DNA of 64,000 nt from Lottia gigantea. Its lineage: Eukaryota > Mollusca > Gastropoda > Lottiidae. The position numbers and the translations under genes are program-made. Positions within the stretch are counted from its first letter, which is position 1. Every line of letters begins with the position of its first letter. Where the stretch lies: NCBI RefSeq assembly GCF_000327385.1, contig NW_008708555.1, positions 1,349,754 to 1,413,753 on the forward strand. The letters are read 5' to 3'. Under the pieces are notes generated by a model. That model saw nothing but the letters and a program-made list of their open reading frames with translations. It had not been told where the DNA came from and ran no database searches. Of this stretch, positions 12,439 to 24,720 are shown piece after piece.

Positions 12439-13207
12439 ACATCAATTGTGGAGATCCAGATGTCACGATTACATGTGTTAAAGACTAGCCTACAATGGAA
12501 CAAGGCATGGAATGTCTAGATGGATCATGGAGATATCAAAACTATTCTGTAAACCTCAAGGTATGATACCAATACTTGAATTCAAATTAAAGTGAATCGA
12601 ATGTTAAATATATATTACACAGATAATGTTAGCTATGTGGACTTTCCTCAAAAAATGCTGAGTTAACAACCCCAATAACAGAGTGGGTCTAATGTTCTAC
12701 ACCACACCAGCATTCAGTAACTTGGATCAGGGCTGTAACTCGGGTCTGTTTTCTAGGAGTGTTTGAAGTCAGTTATGTTTTCCTTGTAACGCTTCCGTTA
12801 GACTTTTTGTGGTAACATATCTTACCTTTTGCAAATATCACTCAAGTGATTTATATATTTAATATTTAAACAAAATTTCTTCTTTACTGATTTATTTGAT
12901 TTAATTTTGACAAATTTGTTTTGAGGCTGTTGCATTTGTCTTGATGTAGTAACAGCCCTGTTGGACTAAAGAACTTTAGAGTAATATATATATTTCAGAT
13001 TGTTATTACAAGTTTGTATTTACTCATAACTTCCATTCCACGAATGCAACGAAGGACTCAAGGGAGTATGACTGTGAACAACTATGTTACAACCATACCA
13101 AATGTACTGCTGCACTACCAACAGATGGTGAATGTCTTCTATATCCTACACCACTCAATTTCAAGAAACTGATTTGGACCAATGTATTGAAAAATGTAAT
13201 CAGATGA
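12439..13207 (+). pseudogene. Cysteine-rich extracellular-domain exon remnants
   Basis: Two exon-like blocks with acceptors. Block A (12439-12560, donor gtatga) reads INCGDPDVTITCVKD, an in-frame TAG, then EQGMECLDGSWRYQN, which recalls the C..DP ... C.DGSW pattern of sushi/CCP domains. Block B (after atatatttcag, 12999-13207) reads DCYYKFVFTHNF, then REYDCEQLCYNHTKCTAAL and GECLLYPTP, with cysteine spacing like a PAN/Apple or related secreted domain, ending in TGA. The phases of A and B do not join and A has an internal stop, so this looks like a broken host gene for a secreted or surface protein. The domain names are pattern-based guesses. Confidence 0.4.
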
Positions 13208-13259
13208 ATGAATGTGTAATGTTGAATCATTAGGGGAGTTCAGCAACAATGTTATATCT

Positions 13260-13480
13260 TTAAAGGAGCAGATTTGCAATTTTCGAGGATTAATATAGGC
13301 CTTGGATATATGTAAATAGTCACCCGAAAAGACGAGTCTTTTTAACTTAAAATTAATTAGATAATTCTAGACACATAAGTTTTAAGGATCAAGTTTTGAC
13401 AGCGAGCTGTGAACACTATTACTGGAAGGAATTTCCCGTTTCTGAGACTAAGGTACGATTGGTCAAACCTGTCTCTTTAA
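13260..13480 (+). mobile_element. TTAA-flanked MITE, short copy (family 'agggacaggt')
   Basis: Bounded by TTAA on both sides, with ends aggagcag... and ...cctgtctct. It contains gagctgtgaacactatta and ctgagactaaggtacgattg, as in the full copy at 43687-44037. About 130 bp of the inner left part is missing relative to that copy. Non-coding and non-autonomous. Confidence 0.65.
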
Positions 13481-14238
13481 CGTTACCTTGCACTACACTC
13501 TTTTGTCCATAGATGATGTAGCACAAAAAACTCTTTTATTTCAAACATGTTTATCAAAATAAAAACTAAATACGACTTTGGGTTTCTCATAATCAAAAAT
13601 GGAGGCTGTTGATGGTCAGTACATTACACAAATGATTGTTTACCTGAACGTCCTGATTCCCCGATATATATTCTCAATTTTTTCAATCTGGTTTCTTCCT
13701 GTTACTGATGTAGATCAAAGGGGTTGACAAAGAAAAAGAGTTGAATTGTCCAAATGGTTAGTTGTCAGATATCGAAACCCAAAGAGCAGAGGTGTTTCTT
13801 GAGGGAAGCCCTGGCCCCAGTAATAAGGCTGGCCTAGCCTTTACCCAATCCCTCTTACTGTGTATGGCTTTGTGCTTGCCAAGTGTATTGAAGTTCTTCC
13901 TTCTACTAGACTGCTAAAAAATTATCCAATAAAGAACAAATTTTTTGAATAATTGTAATATTATATAATGACATTTATATATCTAAAAGCATGATAAAAA
14001 TATTTATGTTAATTTTATGGATAATTCTGAATTAATGCTGTTATAACTTAATATTGAATATACAATACTGAATTCCATTTAAAAATGTTTTGTTTTTACC
14101 TTGTTACATGGAAATAAATTAAAGAATTACATATAATTAGACTTTGTACAATCATGCATGCCTAAGATGCTTGAATTACCAAACTAGTCATTGTATGACC
14201 GCGTTACACCCATAAGTATTGTAACAAGGAGTCCAGTC

Positions 14239-14354
14239 TGACAAATCTAGACCTACCTGTACTCGAACCATATATACGGATGTGATATTGACATGTTCAG
14301 CCTAATTTCCATTTGTATATCATGCCTACGGAACAGGTAGGTCTAGATTTGTCA
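14239..14354. repeat. Perfect 22-bp inverted repeat with 72-base loop
   Basis: The arm at 14239-14260 (core acaaatctagacctacct) is exactly reverse-complemented at 14333-14354, and both arms sit beside acaaggagtc. A perfect match in an otherwise diverged region suggests a young insertion or a gene-converted hairpin. No coding content. Confidence 0.7.
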
Positions 14355-14427
14355 GGCTACAAGGAGTCGTGAACAAAAGACAGTCTGTGGAATGATATGG
14401 AATAATATAGAACGAGACGTGGTCTTT

Positions 14428-14640
14428 ACTTCTAATTCTTAATTGGCCTTGACCTCTAATTCTTAATTTGCCTTGACCTCTTATGCTAAATTGGCCTTGA
14501 CCTCTTATTCTAAATCGGCCTTGACCTTTAAGACTAAGCAGGCCTTGTCCTGTCTTGACATATAATACTAAATTGGCATTAGTCTGTCTTGACATGTAAT
14601 ACTAAATTGGCGTTGGCTTTGATCATTCTTGACCTTTAAT
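14428..14640. repeat. 24-bp minisatellite turning into a 34-bp unit
   Basis: About four units of 24 bp with consensus taaattggccttgacctctt plus attc are followed by units lengthened to about 34 bp by an added gtcttgacat-type segment. On the minus strand the 24-bp unit gives an 8-residue IRGQGQ-type peptide, which only reflects the unit length and is not taken as coding. Confidence 0.6.
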
Positions 14641-14644
14641 TAAA

Positions 14645-15739
14645 AAAAATTTACCATGACCAGCCTTGACCTTCAATACTAAATCGCATTTGATCAGCTT
14701 TGAGCCTTTATATTTATATGTAAATGTGGTAGCACTACAAATTAGAGAAGAAACAATCATACAAGAAAAAATAGCGAACCCTCATGATATACTAACTTAG
14801 TGTGCATAAATTTTATTCATTGACTATAGCATTGTCTATTTCATTTACCCAAAAAAGGTATAACGGTCAAGTTATTAAGTTTTTACAGTTGGACGGTTGA
14901 ATGCTGGATGGAATAATGCTGGACTTATGATAACAAATAAATAGAATAAATAATATATAACAAAGTAATACACAAATCTTCAAATAACGTAATTGTCAAG
15001 TCACAAATTACAGGACCTGTCATAAACAAGTAGAAACTGATGGCTTGTGCTTCTGTGAGTTGGCTGGCGTCAGCTTTCATCCCCTATCATAAACATGAAA
15101 TATTGTTAAAGATCTGGCTCATAATATGAAGTTTAATGCTGTTTATAAATTCGGATTATGTAAGAATTGTTTACTAAGGCACAAAAGTATAATTTCTATC
15201 ATAACTAAATCAATGCTGTTCCAATTCCAAAAACAAAAGAAATGTTCCTTACACCTTTGGTTATCTGTAACCATTTTAAAATTTATAAATCCCTCAGAGA
15301 ATTCTAGCCAGTAGGAAAAATTCTATTCAACAACCTCATTTGTTTTAGATTAATGGATTCTACAAGAGATCCAGGGCATATTTCACAAAGCATAACCCTG
15401 ACTTTAATGGATTAAGGACACAGAGCATTGATTTGTACCATTCCATATTCAGGCAGATATCTGTGGTTCTTGTAATAACAATTATATAGCAATACACATA
15501 GAAATATTAAAAAAACCTCTTTACAAGGAAATAATATGAAGCTGACAAATCTTAATCAATTTAGTGATTCATCACAAAATTAAAATCATCAACATCAAGA
15601 TTTTTTTTTATGAAATTAAGCTCTGTCACTCATTCAGGCACATTAACATATTATATAGCTTCCCTTCAATCCAAATCCCAGGGAGGGTTTTTGGCAAGAA
15701 TATTTACAATTAAGACTGACACTTCTTAAAGCATTTTCG
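14645..15739. other. Intergenic DNA 3' of KIF6
   Basis: No gene recognised. The sequence around 15420-15530 carries a diverged fragment of the 'gattgtaaagagg' MITE family (gatttgtaccattccat, then aaaaaacctctttacaa in reverse at the end). The rest is AT-rich. Confidence 0.5.
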
Positions 15740-15745
15740 TTTATT
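15740..15745 (-). terminator. Candidate KIF6 polyadenylation signal
   Basis: AATAAA on the minus strand about 100 bases after the KIF6 stop codon. It is the first such hexamer downstream, so it is a reasonable 3' end signal, but it is a short motif in AT-rich DNA. Confidence 0.4.
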
Positions 15746-15843
15746 TTGGCTCAATGATTGTCTATTACTTTCAAGGCAATATAAATATACCATTAATAAA
15801 TATTCCTTCAATATTTGGTTTGTCTTTCACACATCATACTTCA

Positions 15844-18800
15844 TCAGCTATTTTGTTGAGCTGAAAAACAGAACCATTATTAATATAGTACTTTCATGAA
15901 TGATTAGACTGATCTTATGTAAAATTGTTCATTTTTTTACAATCGCTCAATTGCTGACGCAAAGAGCAGCATCAGATTTTCTTAAGGAATTGTTGAGGAA
16001 TTTATCAGGAGCATTGATTGGAAGATTGACCCTTAACCCTCACCATCCATTCGATCAGAAATGGAAATTGATTAGCGATTTACTATTTAAAGTCCCAAAT
16101 CATCCCCCAAAATGGATTGTTGCCCTTTAAATTCATTGATGCTAGTCATAGATATAAAGCTAATCCATCTTACTTTTCTGTAGTAGATTCTGTCTAGCTT
16201 TTATAAATGCCATTATATCTGCATCAGCTGTGGGGTCCCCTGTTAACGGAATGTCATTGGTTTGATTTGAGGGTGGAGAGGATCTGAAACAGCAGAAATA
16301 TTAAAATCTTTGATGGATACAAGGGTTGGCTGAAAAGTTGTTAGCCACCAACATACAAGTGCACTCTTAATTAATCATTGAGATAAGAACTGCAGCTTTA
16401 GAGATATCATTGTCTTTGTACAAGACCATCTTATGAACATGATGGGTGCCAAAACTCTTGACAGCGGATTAAAAATGTATCAGTTTCCTGATGCCTTGTG
16501 ACAATGAAAATTAATCCACTGATTATATAGATTGATTTGGCTCATCAGACCTCCACACGTTTCCGAAAAAATTTATCAAACTAGTGTGTCACACTGCTCT
16601 GTTTCAAATTTTGAAAAAACTGCAAAATACCTCTATTGTAGTCAGATATTCCAAATATCCGACAAAGTTCGCAAAATGATGAGAAAAGACTCTTTGATTA
16701 TACTTACTGTAGTTTACTTTTATTGTTATGTGAATCATTTGATCTATAACTATCAAGATTATTGGTGTTGTCATTCCGAGATCGCGTGTTTAAGAGAGGC
16801 TGAGATGAAATTGATGACATTGAAGTACTGGGCGTAATGTTTTCCTGTACATAGTTACGTTGTGATAAGGTTTGTTGCTGGGGAGTTATTGGTGGAGTTC
16901 TCCATGCTGATTTTACTGGACTACTTTTATTAGATGATGCATCCTAAAGTAGAGTTAAGAAAATGAATACTAATCCAAAATCATTGTGTTTTCTTATCTC
17001 ATATCTTTCTGGGCAATTATCTGAGAAGATTTTTTGTATGATTTGAATTTAAACCTGTACCTAATGCTGGACTTATGTCCACTCAATAACAAATACATAT
17101 ATGTGTTTTTCAGCTCTAATGAGCAACAAAAATCAGTTTAGGTTTTTGAAAAATATACTAAAGAATGGAGTGATATTCTAATTACATTTATGATATTAAT
17201 CCCTTTGGCATATGAATACATCTCAAAATTCAAAGCAGAGGAAAGTTGTTTGTGAAAGATTTAAATCTTAAATATTTCATTAAATGGGAAATGCAATTGA
17301 AATCAAGAGACATACTTGGTTGTTGGAGCTTTGTTCAGCCCACCATAGTTCAAAATCTTTCATTAATTTGACCTTTGACCTCTCTAGGAAATGCTGAAGA
17401 TGTTCAATCTCTGATTTTAAAGTTTTTAATTTGGAAAATGTTTCTTTATACCTGAAAGAAAGTTAAGATAAGAATGCATTTTGCATGGATACCAATATTT
17501 CTTTTTGATAATGAACATTTTATGCGGTTAATTCCTGACAATTTAGAGGGAACCCTTTGACAGAGATAACAACTCATGATAACCATGGATAATGAACATG
17601 CAGATCAAAGCTTTTGGTGCAGGAGTTTGCTAATAGCAAAACATCTAATATCAAACTTTGGAACCAAAGATCCTTTCTGCTAGCTCATCCCCTTCCAAAC
17701 CTCTTGATCATGCAGTGATACTGATATTTCTGTACATTAAATTGCCAGGCTGGTGCTATAGAAATAAACTCACTGTTGTTTCTCATCTTCCATTTGTTCT
17801 CTCAATTCTTGTTCTACTTCATCTGGTTCCGGGTTGTCAGGATCTGCTAATCCTAATAATAATAATAATAATAGGATTAGGATCATCATTTACCTATCCC
17901 TAAATCTTCTCAAATCCAATTAGATTTCCAATATTTCTAAATCCTAAAATAAGCATTTTGGAGGTCTGTTAATATGCATCTAAATCTGGTCAAACAAAAG
18001 CCACCATTGGGTGTATTTTTTGGATATTTAGTTGTAGTAACCTTGCCTACCTTGCATAGCTAGCTGCATTCTATGTTGTCCAACTTGACCTTTTAAATGA
18101 TCTACAAAAAATACAGTTAATGATAATAACATCAGGATGGTTGGTTGGGGGTCTCTGGGGGCCGCATGGTTTGGATGGGTTTATCAACACTAAAGTCATT
18201 TCAAAAGTATCTAAAAATGTGTCGCCATAGTTATTTATCAGATCTTTTCAATATAAACCAATACTTACTGATATTAGTTTTAGCTGTATTTAAATTTTCA
18301 CCGAATATTTTAGCTTTCGAATACTTTTTCTTCAGCTCTGCCTTCTTCTCTTCTATAGAATCATTATGTTGGTAATCTCGTAAGAAAATATCAAACGCTT
18401 CCTGTCGACCCATTGACATCTTACCCACTGAAATATACAGAATACAAGGCTAAAGAACAAATGCAATGTTATGTTGTTGACAATGTAAGGATTGTACTGA
18501 AAAAAGGCGTCAGGTAACAAAGTAATTGAATCCATCCCTATAAAGGCCAACTAACGTTAATTTGGTATGAGGAAACCAAACAAAAAGACCCATTGACATC
18601 ATACCCACTGAAATATAAACAAGTCAAGCAGTGCTGTGTAGTGGACAAGAGAAAGATTCTACTACACCTAATTGGGAAGATGAAGATGTGCAATGAGGGA
18701 AATTTTGTCAGGTCACCATCATTAGTCTACTCTTTTCCAATTGCCAACTGTCAAGAGATTTTTAATGTGGAAAGCCTCTCGCATATGGGGCCTTGGTTTT

Positions 18801-21800
18801 ATTGGCATCTTCAGGTTAGCGAGCAAGCAACTAATTTACCAAAACAGTATATTTTGATTCAGGGTAGAGTAAATATTAATGTAAATGTATTAATAATTAA
18901 TTACAATGTATTTTGTACCGTACTGTTATTATCCGTAACAGCACTGATTCTTATTGATGCAGGTATATGTTTAGTGATAAATTCATCTTCAGCTATCTAA
19001 ACCGGGATATGGGGATTTCTGTGTTAAATTAAAACTACTCTTTTAGGTATTAAAAATTCTTACAGATTTTTGTCTTCCGTCTTTCATCCATTTCCTGTCT
19101 CAACTTTAACTTCTCTCTTTCTCTACGACTAGTTGTTAACATTTCATTTTCTTCATCTATAGATTGTTTAACTGGTGTCACTGGCTGACTGTGTCTCCGT
19201 CTATCTGACATACTGTCATGGCCGTTCATATCACCTGCCTCGCTCCTAGGCGTCCTCGACCTGTCATTGTCGGCCATCTTGTTATTTAATGCTCTTTTCT
19301 TCTCCTTCTTCAACATATTCACTAAAATATCTGAAACTTGGTTAAGGAAACTAATATGAAAGTTTTCCAGTGAAAAACATTTTTAAATGTCTCCCCGAAA
19401 CTATCCTGGTCTCTACCTGAAGTTGATGTTTTGAAATGAAATTAAGAGCTTTAGAGCCATGCAGTATGTAATGACAACATTTTTGCCAGGACTGTAGCAT
19501 TGGCCTTCTCTTTTCTGACATCCAACTATTTGATGGATCTGTTGCGTGCAGAGCCTGTAGCATAAATGCTCAGAGGCAAAAAATGCACAAGATTTTTTTT
19601 TTATGTAAAAACAAGGTATTCTGTCAAAAAGATGTAACAAAGTTTCCAATTGATATTGAATTTGAACAAAAGGATACTGATTTCATTGTCTCTCTGTAAT
19701 ATTATATCTTTTAATCTTTGATTCTCCGAGTTATTGTATGGACCTGTATCAACTGGAGTTACCTCCCTTGGTGGTGTATTACTTTTACTACTGACTGGCT
19801 TCTCTGATAAACGACGCTAGAAATATAAAAAAAATTCAGCTAAGGTAACATTGCAAACTCACTGAGGAACTTATTTTAAAGTTATACAGTTACAGATATA
19901 TAAGGAAGACCACTGAATTTTTAAATCTAAATAAAATAAAATCTTACTTTGCTGCTTCAGGTTGAGCCAATGAAAACAAGTAAAGATAAAAATAAAATAC
20001 TACTTACCTTCAATATTTGAAAACAAGTGTGTATTTTTCTCATATCAGCTCCGACACACAAGATGGCCTCAGGGTCGGCATCGTTAATATAGTTATTCAC
20101 TGCTTCTTCACATCTTTAATACAAACATATATGATATTGATCGATATGGCATATGAAATGAATTTAGGTGACAATTTCATGCAGAATCCTTCGCCACCTT
20201 CAAAGAATTTGAACAACATATTTCAGGTTCTGTTTTAATATTTCTATATTTATAAACTTTTTGTTATTCAGCTGTCAAGGAATCTTACTACAGGCACTAA
20301 AGCACACTGGACCTGACTATACTGTTAAATTGCCAGATCTTCGGGCATGTTTAAACTAAGTGCTTAAACTGACGATTTTCAACACTTTCATGTGATAAAT
20401 TTATGAGATACAGGGTCCGATTTTCACTTGAATAAATCTAAAAAAAATAAACCCTACCTCTCAAGTTCTTCCTCAGTGAGTTGTTCGCTCCTCTGTTCCC
20501 CTGTAGCTAAGGCTAATTCATCTTTTAATGATTGGATTTCACGTTTTAATTTTAATATCATTAATTTAGGATCCAGTTCCTCGTTTAATAAAACATCATT
20601 CTTGATCATAGCTACACGCTGGGCAAACCGACATGTTGATATAGATTCCTATAAAGGTTAAATGATGTATACAGCATAATAGTGACTATAGCACGCATCT
20701 TTTCACCTGTTATTTTAGTCAAATGTAATTGACTGTATTAATGAACTCCGTCAACTCTGACAATTTTTCTTATTATCCAGATTAGAGGGACTGACATGGA
20801 CAAAAAATATAATCGTTCGGATGGGACAACAGACTGATGCCTAGTGTGCTACTGACTGTGCATAATGAAGATCCCTCGACAGTTTGAATTAACAAAAACA
20901 GAAGACTAATTGTCTCCCATCCTCATTGGCCAAATTAGATGCAGAAAAGTAGGATGTGAAAATCTATTTATTTCATCTCTGAGTGCATGTCACATGTTAT
21001 ACTTACATCTACATTTTTCTTCTCCACTGAACAAGTAGCTATCATAGTTGTCATACAGTTACCACCCAAACTATCTCTTAATACAGACGTCATCATAGAG
21101 TTACGATAGGGTATGTGTTGTCTCCCCTTGTCAGATAATGAAATTATAACCTGGAAAAATAAATGGTATTGTCGTATAATATCATATCAATAATGGTGAA
21201 GATTATCAAATAACAAAATCATCAAATATAGGTTTAATGAACCACTTTCAAAGATATCTGGAGAGTTAAATTATTAACCAAACAAATTTTTAAGAAAGTC
21301 TACAAAAACAACTTAATTTTCTACATTTTTGAAATGATAAAGTTTTACCTGTTCAAGGAAATGTAATGAAAGATTAATATATTTAGCTTCTGTTAATAAA
21401 ACACCATTTACTCCTGTTTTAGACACTCTCTCAGATCTACAAAATAAGAACACAATAGAATTATAAAATATTATAAAAGCAGGCATTTATATGGCATGAG
21501 TATCAAAATGTGGAATCTAATTCAAAATATATAAATACTGAGAAACACAGGTTCTAGGCTAAGAGATGATGCTTTAAAACATACCCAGCTAAATCTACAA
21601 GATGTAGTTTAGATCTTCGTATTGTAGCAGACCCAGTTTCTCGGACTGTAAGATGTATGGTAAATATACAGTGAGATCTAGTAGAAGCCTGATTCATTGG
21701 AGTCTGAAATATACAATGTTAAGTAAATCATGAGACTGTATCCAAAGTCATTCCTTGATTCGCCTCCTCATGGCTTCACTAGATGCACTCCAATGTGTCC

Positions 21801-24291
21801 ATGTCTGCTTTGCTAGGTTTCCATCATTATTCATAATATCTATTACTATCTACTAACCTGGGTAGCCTTTATATTTTTAAAAACGTTCTAACCCTACCTC
21901 AGCAATCATTCTGTTGGTGTCACCCAGGAATAACAGATTTAACGACTCCTCTTCCGAGGTAGCTTGATGTACTGATAAATTCTTCAGATGTATATTCTGA
22001 TCATTGTCTTCCATTAGGGAAACTTTACTGAAAATATATTTACACCTAACAATATTGCATATAAACTTTGTACCAGTGGCCCAAGCTGTGAAAAATACTC
22101 CAACCACAACTTCTTAACAAGTTCTTCTTGTTAGAAAGTGAAATTTAAGTCATATTTGTATACTTTTGTATCATGTCTTATAAAGTTTGTAATGCAAAAA
22201 TATTTTATGACAATTCTTACAGGTGGCACAAATAAGGTGAAATAATCCAACTAATCAGTACTTACGGTAAATCTTCCAGTTTAGCTGCCTCATGTTTGGG
22301 ATCAAGTAAATCATAGCCGCTTTCATTATAGATCTCAAGATAGGATACATGTACTGAAAATGTCAGGTCTGGTTCCTGCAATACAACATGAGAGCTGATG
22401 AACTTCATATTCTACGATATGGATGATTGGCTATCATTGCTATTGGAAGAGCTGACTGATATACTGTAATCACGATAAAAACTCGGACCAATATCTTAGA
22501 TATTGATATATGGAGCATGATGTGCGAACTCTTACTGATGAAGTCATTGAGATGAAGTCATTAAAGGATGTAGCCTGGATGTAGAAAATTATTGATGCAA
22601 TACAAAATTGAGTGGAAAATTGATGAAACTTCATTACTTCTGTTTCCAACATAATCAAAACCAAGAAGGCTTCAGTTAATTTATGATGGTATAATACCAC
22701 ACAACAGATTGTGCAAGTCTAGCCAATTCCATATTGAACCCTTGAATGAAATAGACTACATTCTGATTTACTTAACTAGTCAAAGATATAAATATTTTAT
22801 CATATTACCTGTTCGACTTTATCAAAGATATATGACAGTATTCTTGGTATAATACCACGATCTACGTATCTTTCTGCTCCACCAGTGATAGTGAACGTCT
22901 TTCCACTACCTGTCTACAATATACAGAAAATCATATCTTTTACATTCTTCCTATGAGATACAGAATATTACACATTTACTAGGGTTAACTCCTGGTTATC
23001 TGAAAATTGTCAATCATTGGAAAGTTATACTGAGATTGGTTTTACAATTATGAATTTTGTTCAAGTGAAAAATTTATCATGACTGTTTTTTCCATTGTAT
23101 TAATATCACTGCAACTACAGAGCCTAGCTTGAATGTGTTTTTAATGAATTTAAGTTTACCTGTCCATAGGCGAATATTGTTCCATTATAACCCTGTAGAG
23201 CACTGAAATAATGAAAAAAAAAAACACCTAAGAGATTGAAATTAATTCAATTATTTTTTTCTAAAGAATACTTTTTTACATAATAGGATCAGGGAACATG
23301 CTTTTGCCTATTGTATCCTCTCCTTAATTCTTAAATCTGATAAAAAAGACAGATATACGATTTGGTAATGCAGAAAAACATATTTTGCAGACTAAAAGAA
23401 TTTCAATGTTAAAAGAAATACTTTTCTTAAATATCAAAACCAAAAATACTTGGTGCATTCAATCTGAAGACGAAAATGGCTGATATATGATATATAATAT
23501 ATCAATAACTCACATACTTACTTGTCAACTACTGGCTTAGCCACATTTTCAAAAATCTCATCTTGACTGGTTTTTTGATCAAAAACTTTGTCAAATCTGT
23601 TAGAAAAACATAAAACACATTCTTTTAACTATGAAGACATATATAACAAAATTGAAAATAACAAATTTCTCTTTTTAAAAAAACATGGTACATAGGCTAT
23701 ACTTAGTCCAAATTTTTAGGAAAATCAAAATGAACTTACTGATGATGAATTCATATCTTAAACCTATGACGAGAGCTTAAGTCATTTAAATTATTGTGCT
23801 TAAAGGTTTGCTGGTCAAGCCTACCTGAATTTGTAGTTTTCTTTTTTATTATTGATAAAACCATCAGCATATTCTCTAGGTACATTAAATGTTAATTTTG
23901 GTAATCCTTGATCATCTTCATCTATTTCATATAACTGGAAAAATATATAAATAAAATTACTAAATTATTATTTGCATCTAATATCAATATATAATGAAAT
24001 AGAATTTTTATCTGTGAGGAATCTTCAAATAAGAGAGAAACTTATCACTTGAACCCATAGTCTCTAGGTATTGAGAGTGGTGATGCTGAGTGGGTGAAGA
24101 GGGGTGACAAAATCTAAACAAGGTGAGACTGATTAAAGATGGGGTAGGGAAGATGTTTTTCTGGCTGACAGTGATTGTGGCACTGTAACTTGACTGATTG
24201 GCTGAGGATTAAACAGGAGTTTTTTACTTACACAAGCTTTGGCTTTGGTTGGCTTTACCCTGGCAAAAATTTTGATCGTCTGTTTCACCAT
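15844..24291 (-). CDS. KIF6: KIF6, kinesin-9 family motor, complete, 21 coding exons
   Basis: Exons 5' to 3' on the minus strand: 24291-24232, 23934-23825, 23596-23522, 23202-23160, 22913-22809, 22375-22266, 22027-21898, 21703-21585, 21436-21349, 21150-21007, 20648-20458, 20113-20008, 19816-19678, 19330-19064, 18427-18269, 18101-18051, 17846-17774, 17451-17316, 16943-16708, 16283-16174, 15860-15844. All phases join into 822 residues (human KIF6 is about 814). It starts [14 protein letters not shown], as human KIF6 does. P-loop GQTGSGKT is at 95-102, switch I NQASTRSH at 215-222, and switch II DLAGSER at 248-254. Then come a coiled-coil tail with [14 protein letters not shown] and FELWWAEQ, and a C-terminus with [15 protein letters not shown] close to the human end. 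Family knowledge: a plus-end microtubule motor linked to motile cilia. No break was found, so it looks functional. Confidence 0.96.
17847..17880. repeat. Hairpin with ATA microsatellite loop at the KIF6 exon 17 acceptor
   Basis: Ctaatccta (17847-17855) pairs with taggattag (17872-17880) around an (ata)n loop. On the minus strand the first arm is the 3' splice site of KIF6 exon 17 (AG next to 17846), so the acceptor lies inside a potential hairpin. Length variation of the loop could affect splicing. Confidence 0.6.
18587..18617 (-). pseudogene. Partial duplicate ('echo') of KIF6 exon 15 start and acceptor
   Basis: Thirty-one bases repeat 18407-18437 with two differences. On the minus strand they read tatatttcag and then TGGGTATGATGTCAATGGG, i.e. 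the acceptor and first 21 bases of exon 15, placed 180 bases upstream of the real exon. Only the exon start is present. It sits beside an SINE fragment (18620-18800). Confidence 0.65.
18620..18800 (-). mobile_element. SINE-like fragment in KIF6 intron 14
   Basis: Contains gtgcaatgagggaaattttg, ccaactgtcaagagattttt and a word like ggggcc, matching the reverse complement of the SINE at 34983-35217. It lies on the KIF6 sense strand and is diverged. Confidence 0.55.
19430..19562 (-). mobile_element. Diverged SINE-like fragment in KIF6 intron 13
   Basis: Words such as tttttgccaggactgtagca, ttctcttttctgacatccaa and gaaatgaaat follow the order of the reverse-strand SINE at 27445-27625. Strongly diverged; both ends are unclear. 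Confidence 0.45.
20780..20985 (+). mobile_element. SINE-like element in KIF6 intron 10
   Basis: Matches the 34983 copy over almost its full length: gagggactgacatgga, atcgttcggatgggacaa, gtgtgctactgactgtgca, gaagatccctcgacagtt and gatgcagaaaagtaggat, with a tttatttcat tail. It is antisense to KIF6. Confidence 0.65.
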
Positions 24292-24720
24292 TTTGAAAGG
24301 CAGTGATGTCCGATTCTGTCAGTGTATTTTCACAATAATCAGGTCGTTTTTTACATGCTAAAATTTCACAAAATCGTCGTATCCAAAAGAATGTTTACAT
24401 TTTTGTCCTCCATATTGTTTATAACTGCAGGATCGGGCTCGGTAAGTAGCTGAATTTTGATTGGTTAAAATTCTCAATCTATAATTAGACACGCGCGAGC
24501 TCTGAAGCCGGCGACATCAAAGATTTGTCAGTCAATGTATTGATACAGAGTGAAAACCACTAAAAACAGGATATCTCTTACAATTTTCGGGTGAGTGAAT
24601 TTTTTAATGTCGCAAATTATTCGACTTATGTTTTTAGACACTGTAGATATTTTTTGTTTTGAAATTTTAGAGTTCTTTTCAGGAGCGCACGTGTAGAACG
24701 ATGAGATCATTATTATAATG
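24292..24720. promoter_or_regulatory. KIF6 upstream region; possible bidirectional promoter
   Basis: Directly 5' of the KIF6 ATG. It has a CCAAT box on the minus strand (24460-24464), a short CpG-rich patch (acacgcgcgagctc, gccggcgac at 24489-24515) and a CACGTG E-box near 24686. On the plus strand gatcgggctcg|gtaagt (donor at 24442) looks like the end of a non-coding first exon facing DAAM. The promoter role is inferred from position and composition only. Confidence 0.35.

Noticed and set aside
16532-16837. 101-codon open frame, plus strand
   Set aside because: Antisense shadow of KIF6 exon 19 (16708-16943) and its intron.
18593-19000. 135-codon open frame, plus strand
   Set aside because: It crosses a KIF6 intron containing a reverse SINE fragment and a dispersed repeat; the translation is unlike any protein family.
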